This document shows, piece after piece, positions 1-3,799 of a stretch of DNA of 5,667 bases. The stretch lies in the NCBI GenBank assembly GCA_020434465.1, contig JAGRAS010000123.1:1-5667 (forward strand). Reading direction: 5' to 3'. The position numbers and the translations under genes are program-made. Each line of letters opens with the position of its first letter. Position 1 is the first letter of the stretch. A model generated the notes under the pieces. It had not been told where the DNA came from. It worked only from the letters and a program-made list of their open reading frames with translations, and did not search any database. The stretch is from Bdellovibrionales bacterium (lineage in GTDB: Bacteria; Bdellovibrionota; UBA2361; JAGRAS01).

Positions 1-235
1 AAAGCACGGCTTTTTTTGAATGGCGGTTTGCTAGAAATAGCGATGACTTAAGGAAACTCACGAGGCACTCTATCTACAGGCGACTGATTCTCTTAAAAAA
101 CAAGGGGTAGCTCCCGGTGAAAGCCAAAGTAAGGAAAGTTCCGAGAGGAAATTACCTGAAATGTATAATCAAAACGATTATTATGAAATGGCACCAGCTC
201 GAATAGAGTGGATTGTTAGAGGAAAACGCTCATAA
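1..235 (+). pseudogene. C-terminal end of an unrecognised gene, apparently frameshifted
   Basis: The reading frame starting at base 3 is open from the window edge to a stop at 108-110 and begins STAFFEWRFARNSDD. The frame starting at base 47 is open to TAA at 233-235. It reads LKETHEALYLQATD near its start and ends EMAPARIEWIVRGKRS. Both stretches look like protein, and they join sensibly near bases 45-50 if one base is missing. Neither frame alone gives a plausible gene: the second has stops at 17, 32, 38 and 44, and no good start. I read this as the 3' end of a gene entering from the left, with a frameshift or a sequencing error. The family is not recognised. The tail is hydrophilic, with no membrane segment. 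A strong terminator lies about 220 bases downstream. Confidence 0.45.
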
Positions 236-256
236 CAATTTTAACCGGAGAAGCAA

Positions 257-278
257 TTTATCGGGAACTCTCGATAAA
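257..278. repeat. Inverted repeat (hairpin) after the left-edge gene
   Basis: TTTATCG at 257-263 is the exact reverse complement of CGATAAA at 272-278. A G-T and a G-C pair can extend the stem inward to a 4-base loop. No T-run follows, so it is not an intrinsic terminator by itself. It is the first of several dyads in 236-490, which together suggest a structured transcript or a long structured 3' UTR. Confidence 0.5.
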
Positions 279-311
279 GCAAGCTAGTGGGATTAAAAAC
301 CATTTCCCAAC

Positions 312-345
312 GACTTATGTGGCCAAAAAAAGTTATACATAAGTC
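312..345. repeat. Perfect 9-bp inverted repeat
   Basis: GACTTATGT (312-320) and ACATAAGTC (337-345) are exact reverse complements around a 16-base loop. An imperfect dyad TGGGA/TCCCA (288-292 / 305-309) sits just before it. Neither is followed by a T-run. No protein-coding frame of normal appearance crosses this part, so the dyads are more likely RNA structure or protein-binding sites than by-products of coding. Confidence 0.55.
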
Positions 346-397
346 CAGGATAGTGAAAAGCCCGTTTGAGAATTTTCTTTCCGGCTTGATAATAATC

Positions 398-462
398 AAA
401 ACAAGCCAAAGGTAACAAGTCTGGTCTTTGCGCAGGAATTGACTTTTTACCATGTGCGCGGC
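398..462 (+). repeat. Duplicated stem-loop element, copy A
   Basis: Copy A begins with AAAACAAGCCA (398-408). Next comes a stem of 10 pairs in 11 positions (411-421 with 441-451, single C-T mismatch) around the 19-base loop TGGTCTTTGCGCAGGAATT (422-440). It ends with GTGCGCGGC (454-462). Copy B at 695-768 has the same flanks and nearly the same loop, but a different stem sequence that still pairs. The GTGCGCGGC end here forms the 5' arm of the terminator at 457-490. AAAACAAGCC can also pair locally with GGCTTG at 383-388. Confidence 0.6.
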
Positions 463-490
463 TGAGCGAAAGCTCGCCGCGTTTTTTTTT
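457..490 (+). terminator. Strong rho-independent terminator with GAAA loop
   Basis: CGCGGC (457-462) pairs with GCCGCG (476-481), and GAGC (464-467) pairs with GCTC (472-475). T463 is bulged and the loop is GAAA (468-471). A run of nine T follows directly (482-490). This is the most GC-rich hairpin in the left half of the window. It ends whatever + strand transcript covers 236-456, either the left-edge gene with a long 3' UTR or a separate small RNA. Confidence 0.9.
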
Positions 491-526
491 ATCTATCCAG
501 ATATTTTATATTTATTGGCATACCTA

Positions 527-564
527 CTGTCTCACTGTCTCATTCTGTCTCACTCACTGTCTCA
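527..564. repeat. Four copies of the octamer CTGTCTCA
   Basis: CTGTCTCA occurs exactly at 527-534, 535-542, 545-552 and 557-564, with gaps of 0, 2 (TT) and 4 (CTCA) bases. The partial unit CTCA fills the last gap. The array lies 36 bases after the terminator T-run, in non-coding sequence. It could be slipped-strand microsatellite growth or an array of binding sites. The irregular spacing argues against a simple phase-variable repeat within a gene. Confidence 0.85.
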
Positions 565-635
565 TTTCGTCAGGATTAATTTTTTTTGTAAGAGTTTTTG
601 CTTTTGATGAGATTAGAAGAATTTAAGCTAAAAAA

Positions 636-685
636 CTGAATTCGGTAGATTGCATTTCTCGTTACGCTTCTTAAACCGAACTCAG
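636..685. repeat. Long imperfect hairpin ahead of copy B
   Basis: CTGAATTCGGT (636-646) pairs with ACCGAACTCAG (675-685) in 10 of 11 positions (one A-C mismatch), enclosing a 28-base loop. It ends 9 bases before the 694-866 domain. It could be a first helix of the same transcript. No promoter was identified with confidence upstream. Confidence 0.5.
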
Positions 686-693
686 GTTAAAAA

Positions 694-866
694 TAAAACA
701 AGCCAGAAATAAAAAATGAGAAAGGCTGGTCTTTACAAGGAATTGCCTTTCCCATTCGTGTGCGCGGCGAAGAATTCTTGCGAACTCCTCTGAACCTCTA
801 ATGATTTAGATGTTAGTTCTTAGTAATAGAATCGCGCAATCCCTTAATTTCTTTTGGCTTGTTTTA
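694..866 (+). ncRNA. Candidate structured RNA domain (or MITE) closed by a 12-bp inverted repeat
   Basis: TAAAACAAGCCA (694-705) is the exact reverse complement of TGGCTTGTTTTA (855-866), giving a 12-bp closing helix for 173 bases. Inside are a stem of 11 pairs in 12 positions with a conserved loop (715-756), TGCGCG (761-766) with CGCGCA (833-838), the adjoining ATTCT (774-778) with AGAAT (828-832), GAAC (792-795) with GTTC (816-819), and TCTAA (797-801) with TTAGA (806-810). This multibranched layout suggests a folded RNA upstream of nuoA. Alternatively it is a small transposon-derived element: the ends read TA-AAACAAGCCA and TGGCTTGTTT-TA, as in elements flanked by a TA duplication. No known RNA family was recognised. 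Confidence 0.4.
695..768 (+). repeat. Duplicated stem-loop element, copy B
   Basis: Copy B shares AAAACAAGCCA (695-705), the loop TGGTCTTTACAAGGAATT (727-744) and GTGCGCGGC (760-768) with copy A at 398-462. The stem between them, 715-726 with 745-756 (11 pairs of 12, one A-C mismatch), differs in sequence from copy A on both sides yet keeps the pairing. The gap between the conserved leader and the stem is 9 bases here and 2 in copy A. The loop centre is one base shorter than in copy A, which rules out a conserved reading frame. Confidence 0.6.
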
Positions 867-871
867 GCCAA
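854..871. repeat. Local hairpin competing with the 12-bp closing helix
   Basis: TTGGCT (854-859) and AGCCAA (866-871) pair around a 6-base loop. The same bases 855-866 also pair perfectly with 694-705. Only one of the two structures can form in a given RNA molecule, which allows a conformational switch in the nuoA leader. Confidence 0.45.
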
Positions 872-898
872 GTAATTTAAGTAAACCTAAAAGCTGCA

Positions 899-936
899 AA
901 AGAGTATTCTGGCTTAAAAGCTTAAAAATACTCTTT
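899..936. repeat. Perfect 10-bp inverted repeat upstream of nuoA
   Basis: AAAGAGTATT (899-908) and AATACTCTTT (927-936) are exact reverse complements around an 18-base loop. The motif TAAAAGC occurs directly at 888-894, 915-921 and 945-951, roughly 27-30 bases apart. GGCTT (911-915) in the loop can also pair with AAGCC (948-952) outside it, which would form a pseudoknot or alternative fold. The region lies about 90 bases ahead of the nuoA start, so leader-RNA structure or an operator are the main options. Confidence 0.5.
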
Positions 937-1027
937 AAAGGCACTAAAAGCCAAGATCCTATGCTATTGGATGTTTTCTAGCCGCTGGCTGTTATGGTAA
1001 AAGTCTAACAAAAAGGAAAGGCTCCTA

Positions 1028-1390
1028 ATGATTAATCCATATCTTACCATATTGATTTTTTTGGTTGTTATCTCTGGTTTTCTAATCACTATGTTAATCT
1101 TGTCTTCAGTGATTGGGCCCAAGTATAAAACAAAAACTAAAATGCTACCTTTTGAGTGTGGTTCAGTCTCTGTTGGTGATATCAGACGACAGAGATTCAA
1201 TGTTAGATTTTATCTTGTCGCTCTTTTATTTATTTTATTTGATGTTGAGATTATTATGCTCTATCCATGGGCTAGCTCAGTTAAAGAACTTTCATGGCCT
1301 GGGTTTTATGCCGTTTTGGTTTTCTTTGTTCCCCTAGTAATTGGATTTTTATATGAATGGAAGAGGGGAGTTTTGGATTGGAACGCTTAA
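1028..1390 (+). CDS. nuoA: NADH-quinone oxidoreductase subunit A
   Basis: This is the NuoA/NdhC/ND3 subunit of respiratory complex I, a small inner-membrane protein at the junction of the peripheral and membrane arms. At 120 residues it has the family's normal length. Three membrane helices are visible at about residues 5-27, 61-81 and 91-110. The loop after helix 1 holds the signature MLPFECG (39-45), with the Cys at 44 that corresponds to the mobile-loop cysteine of ND3. Helix 2 carries FYLVALLFILFDVEI with the conserved acidic pair D72/E74, followed by YPWA. The ATG follows GGAAAGG at 1015-1021 with a 6-base gap. nuoA normally heads a nuoABCD... operon. Here no nuoB follows, and a hydrolase gene starts 12 bases later. 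Confidence 0.95.
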   Translation: MINPYLTILIFLVVISGFLITMLILSSVIGPKYKTKTKMLPFECGSVSVGDIRRQRFNVRFYLVALLFILFDVEIIMLYPWASSVKELSWPGFYAVLVFFVPLVIGFLYEWKRGVLDWNA

Positions 1391-1402
1391 TCCAAAAATA
1401 GG

Positions 1403-2206
1403 ATGAGATTTTATCTTTCATATTTGATTACTTTAGCCTGTCTTTTAGCATTTTCTACAGTTGCCTCTGACCAAGAACTTGTGAGTGAAGTAGATGTTAA
1501 TAGCCTTCCCATAATGGGTTTATCAGAAAAAACTAATATTACTAATGTACAAGAAAAAAACTTTCTTCAATCAATAAAATTAAGGATTTTTCCTGAGACG
1601 ACCATGGGGCTTAATCTTGATAATGGTAAGAAAATCAAGTTAAGGAAAATATTAATTGAGACACCTTGGGGTATTAGTCCAGTAGGTCAGCTAGCAAAGA
1701 TAAGTCAGGAACCACCTAGAAGGTTGGAATTAGTTTTATCTGACTTAAATGGTGTTGATCACTACTTGAAATTGCCGAGTAAACAAACTGAGAAGCTCAG
1801 ACGATATTTACTTTACGGCGCTCCTTCAAAGCCATTTGATTGTGCAAGTTTTGCGCATTATATGCTTGATATCCCATTTGAGTTTGCCTCTTTTGAGAAT
1901 GATCATTGGAACGCAGCTCAAGCCTCACCCGAAACCTTTTATCCCGGAGCAGTTGTTGCAATTGGTTCTTCGTCATATTTTTCTCGAAAAAAAATTACTC
2001 ATTTTAGTATTTATTTAGGCGATGGACTTTTCATTTCTAAATTCGGAGTATTCGGTACTCTTGTAATTACAAATCTCGAAGAAATGAAGAAAGCATTTGG
2101 TGGCAAGTACGTTTTTATGTTAGAACCAAAACTTAGTTCCAATCGCACGATTGCACTTAACACTCATGTACTTACCACTCAATCCTTAAAGTCCCCCAAA
2201 GTTTAG
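1403..2206 (+). CDS. Secreted NlpC/P60-like cysteine hydrolase
   Basis: The 267-residue product starts with a classic signal peptide (MRFYLSYLITLACLLAFSTVAS, likely cut after residue 22), so it should act outside the cytoplasmic membrane. The C-terminal half resembles the NlpC/P60 papain-like fold of peptidoglycan peptidases: FDCASFAHYML with candidate nucleophile Cys147, YPGAVVAIG (180-188) matching the usual pGDlv segment, and THFSIYLGDGLF with candidate His200. The third catalytic residue is not obvious. Residues 30-135 are an unassigned N-terminal domain. The start has AGG directly touching the ATG, a poor ribosome site, so translation may be coupled to nuoA, which ends 12 bases upstream. 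The exact substrate is unknown; a remodelled or inactive member of the superfamily is possible. Confidence 0.7.
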   Translation: MRFYLSYLITLACLLAFSTVASDQELVSEVDVNSLPIMGLSEKTNITNVQEKNFLQSIKLRIFPETTMGLNLDNGKKIKLRKILIETPWGISPVGQLAKISQEPPRRLELVLSDLNGVDHYLKLPSKQTEKLRRYLLYGAPSKPFDCASFAHYMLDIPFEFASFENDHWNAAQASPETFYPGAVVAIGSSSYFSRKKITHFSIYLGDGLFISKFGVFGTLVITNLEEMKKAFGGKYVFMLEPKLSSNRTIALNTHVLTTQSLKSPKV

Positions 2207-2212
2207 CTAAAC
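2201..2212. other. 12-bp palindrome providing the stop codons of two convergent genes
   Basis: GTTTAGCTAAAC is a perfect palindrome. TAG at 2204-2206 ends the + strand hydrolase, and the complement of CTA at 2207-2209 is the TAG of the minus-strand 87-residue gene. No base lies between the two genes. Both products therefore end in Val. No hairpin with a T-run for either strand is visible close by, so the two transcripts probably overlap at their 3' ends. Confidence 0.85.
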
Positions 2213-2470
2213 CGCAATCCCTTGCTCAGTTAAGCTAAATACTTTCGCCGAAGAAAGTTCGCCTATAGCAGCTAAAGAAGTCTCCGCGTCTTCTCCTATG
2301 CGCTGAGCTAATCCAAGTGCTAAGTTCGTAATTTCAGCGAACTCTCGCTCATCAATTTCACTTGATAAGTTTTTTGTAGGCTTAGTTTCCAGCTTGTTTT
2401 TATCACCTTCTACTCTTTTTGTACGAATTTCAGGCTCTTGAACAAGCATTTTAATTCCTTTTATATCCAT
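2207..2470 (-). CDS. Hypothetical protein, last gene of the flagellin cluster (87 aa)
   Basis: The start is well supported: GGAGG lies 6 bases before the ATG. There is no signal peptide and no membrane helix. Residues 1-40 are charged and probably flexible (VQEPEIRTKRVEGDKNKLETKPTKN). Residues 41-80 (DEREFAEITNLALGLAQRI...SLAAIGELSSAKVFSL) look like one amphipathic helix, of the kind seen in axial flagellar proteins or in small partners of them. I do not recognise the family. Its position as the last of four same-strand genes behind flagellin suggests a motility accessory role, which is inference only. The gene converges directly on the + strand hydrolase. Confidence 0.75.
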   Translation of the reverse strand: MDIKGIKMLVQEPEIRTKRVEGDKNKLETKPTKNLSSEIDEREFAEITNLALGLAQRIGEDAETSLAAIGELSSAKVFSLTEQGIAV

Positions 2471-2483
2471 TTAATCCTCCATG

Positions 2484-2510
2484 TTAATATTTTTCTAAAA
2501 ATCTCTTCAT
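2484..2510 (-). CDS. Possible 8-codon leader ORF (MKRFLEKY)
   Basis: AGGAG at 2522-2518 lies 7 bases before an ATG that opens an 8-codon frame, MKRFLEKY, ending in TAA. The stop is 13 bases before the ATG of the 87-residue gene, and that gene's own Shine-Dalgarno lies in the gap. The spacing would allow translational coupling or a leader-peptide role. Its small size means the frame could be accidental; the good ribosome site is the only support. Confidence 0.35.
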   Translation of the reverse strand: MKRFLEKY

Positions 2511-2524
2511 GACATCTCTCCTTT

Positions 2525-2541
2525 TTTACTTTTTAAGTAAA
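2525..2541. repeat. 7-bp hairpin just upstream of the small ORF
   Basis: TTTACTT (2525-2531) and AAGTAAA (2535-2541) pair around a 3-base loop. On the minus strand the hairpin ends 2 bases before the AGGAG of the 8-codon ORF, so it could modulate ribosome access. It has no T-run typical of an efficient terminator on the minus strand. Confidence 0.45.
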
Positions 2542-2559
2542 CTTTTTACATACATGATT

Positions 2560-2581
2560 GCTTCTACCACCACAGAGAAGC
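2560..2581. repeat. 6-bp inverted repeat between the two small genes
   Basis: GCTTCT (2560-2565) and AGAAGC (2576-2581) are exact reverse complements with a 10-base loop, 12 bases after the stop of the 68-residue gene in transcription direction. No T-run follows on the minus strand, so it is more likely an mRNA structure than a terminator. Confidence 0.4.
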
Positions 2582-2593
2582 TTTCTCGATACT

Positions 2594-2800
2594 TTAGGCA
2601 ACTACGTTTAACAAACGACCTTTGTCAGAGTAGTTTTTTGGTATCGTATTTATATTTTTATCTACTTTTTTTACTTCAAACCCATCTGCACTAATGTTTC
2701 TTTCTTGCAGAGCTGCTTTGTTTGCAGCAGCAACTTTTCGTGCATTTTGGGCACTTATGTTTTGTTGCGGATTTATACCCGCATCCTTAATAGAAGACAT
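2594..2800 (-). CDS. Hypothetical small protein of the flagellin cluster (68 aa)
   Basis: A textbook ribosome site, AAGGAGGT four bases before the ATG, makes this frame convincing despite its length. The product is hydrophilic and basic, without a signal peptide or membrane segment. Residues 12-33 (QQNISAQNARKVAAANKAALQE) are Ala/Asn/Gln-rich and helix-prone. The second half (VKKVDKNINTIPKNYSDKGRLLNVVA) looks extended and ends in a hydrophobic tail. I find no clear match to FlgM, FlaG, FliS, FliT or CsrA. It lies between the flagellin-tail protein and the 87-residue gene on the same strand, so a role in flagellin export, regulation or assembly is possible but not shown. Confidence 0.75.
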   Translation of the reverse strand: MSSIKDAGINPQQNISAQNARKVAAANKAALQERNISADGFEVKKVDKNINTIPKNYSDKGRLLNVVA

Positions 2801-2822
2801 TTTACCTCCTTGTTATATATCT

Positions 2823-2847
2823 AATGCTCACCTTTATGGTTAGCATT
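2823..2847. repeat. Hairpin in the leader of the 68-aa gene
   Basis: AATGCT (2823-2828) pairs with AGCATT (2842-2847), and ACC (2830-2832) with GGT (2838-2840), around the loop TTTAT with one C-T mismatch. It lies between the stop of the flagellin-tail gene and the strong ribosome site of the 68-residue gene. No T-run follows it on the minus strand, so mRNA processing or a weak attenuator are the possible roles. Confidence 0.45.
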
Positions 2848-2897
2848 TTAGTTTCAAAAAATAACTCAAAATTAAATTCTGAAACTCTTTTTATGCA

Positions 2898-3716
2898 CTA
2901 AATAGATCTTAGTAAGCCAACAGCTAAACCAGGGTCTTGGTTTGCTTGAGCCACCAAAGCATCTTTTGAGTACAAAATTATACTCTCTTTCAGTTCATCA
3001 ACAGACATGTCTGCGTCCACTGCATCGTGTATGCTGAGTTCCGGTTCATAATTAAACACTTTATAGTTTAATATTGAACCAGCATCTGATTCGAGATCTT
3101 TTAGTTTTCTTCCTATTGCTTTAAGAATTTCTTTGCTTAAAGCGCTGAAGCTATTAATTACTTCTTCTTCGAATAATATTTTATGGTTCGAAGTAAGTTC
3201 AGAAGTATCAATCTTAAATTCAATCAAACTCTTGATTCGATTTTTTTGTAAAAACTGTTCAAAAATAGTATCAACTGAGCCAATCAAGGTTGCTGGTATT
3301 GATATAATTCGTGAGTTAAATTCATCAGCAAATTGATTTGCAGCATCAATTAGATTATTTTTTTCTTCACTCTCATTAATCCAATAAGAATTTAGTTCTT
3401 TAAAACCAGCTAAAATCAACTCGAAATCATTAAAAATATCTTTTAATAACTGAATATCATTAACTTGCTCATTAAAAACTATATATCTATGACTGTATGA
3501 TCTTGCATCCGGATTAGAATTCCATTCAATTGAGTATGCGTACTTATATACCTGTGTCTTAATTTCTTCAGTACCAAGGAATTCTCCGTCAATTCGCACA
3601 ACACCTGGTGCGCCTCCTAGATCCCTGTTGGCATCTTTTGACCTTCGGACTTTACTTTTAGCTGGCTTATGTTCGAAAGAACTTACCGCTAGTGAATTTA
3701 AAGCTTGTAAACTCAT
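2898..3716 (-). CDS. Protein with flagellin-like C-terminal D0 tail, otherwise novel
   Basis: I chose the ATG at 3716 because GAGGG lies 8 bases ahead of it; an in-frame TTG at 3731 would add five residues. Of 272 residues, the last 40 resemble the flagellin C-terminus: DADM (235-238) and ALVAQANQDPGLAVGLL (253-269), against DADI and AVLAQANQQPGITLALL in the flagellin next door, 10 of 17 identical in the second block. Residues 185-232 may be a diverged D1 helix. The N-terminus lacks the flagellin D0/D1 signature and instead has a basic stretch (KPAKSKVRRSKDANR) and an unassigned central domain. In flagellins the C-terminal D0 binds chaperones and FliW and packs in the filament core. This protein could be a minor axial component, an exported protein, or a decoy for those partners. 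The family is not recognised. Confidence 0.8.
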   Translation of the reverse strand: MSLQALNSLAVSSFEHKPAKSKVRRSKDANRDLGGAPGVVRIDGEFLGTEEIKTQVYKYAYSIEWNSNPDARSYSHRYIVFNEQVNDIQLLKDIFNDFELILAGFKELNSYWINESEEKNNLIDAANQFADEFNSRIISIPATLIGSVDTIFEQFLQKNRIKSLIEFKIDTSELTSNHKILFEEEVINSFSALSKEILKAIGRKLKDLESDAGSILNYKVFNYEPELSIHDAVDADMSVDELKESIILYSKDALVAQANQDPGLAVGLLRSI

Positions 3717-3761
3717 TTTTTTAACCCTCAAAGAAACACTAATTCATCTTTACCAAAGTGT

Positions 3762-3791
3762 GGCGCAATTTATAGGGCGATAAATTGCGCC
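3762..3791 (-). promoter_or_regulatory. Perfect 12-bp hairpin after the flagellin gene
   Basis: GGCGCAATTTAT (3762-3773) and ATAAATTGCGCC (3780-3791) pair without mismatch around a 6-base loop, starting 8 bases after the flagellin stop. The minus-strand sequence after it has no T-run, so a full intrinsic terminator is unlikely. A 3' stabilising hairpin, RNA-processing site or partial terminator would lower expression of the three downstream genes relative to flagellin. Confidence 0.7.
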
Positions 3792-3799
3792 GCTTAATT

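Noticed and set aside
241..453. Minus-strand open frame of 70 codons over copy A
   Set aside because: No ribosome site precedes it, its composition is unlike the neighbouring genes, and it overlaps stem-loops whose one-base length difference from copy B does not respect codons.
236..866. CRISPR array
   Set aside because: Repeats are short, few and irregularly spaced, with no constant spacer length and no cas genes in the window.
961..981. Six-codon ATG frame before nuoA
   Set aside because: It has no ribosome site and is too short to support.
964..1200. Minus-strand frame of 78 codons
   Set aside because: It is antisense to nuoA, whose conserved motifs are clear on the + strand.
1113..1337. 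+ strand frame of 74 codons inside nuoA
   Set aside because: It is an out-of-frame shadow of nuoA; the FECG and FDVEI motifs lie in the other frame.
1836..2018. + strand frame of 60 codons inside the hydrolase gene
   Set aside because: It is an alternative frame across the catalytic Cys and His region of the real gene.
2509..2694. + strand frame of 61 codons
   Set aside because: It is antisense to the 68-residue gene, which has an excellent ribosome site; the antisense product is a Phe/Leu-rich artefact of AT content.
3133..3336. + strand frame of 67 codons
   Set aside because: It is antisense to the flagellin-tail gene and has no ribosome site of its own.
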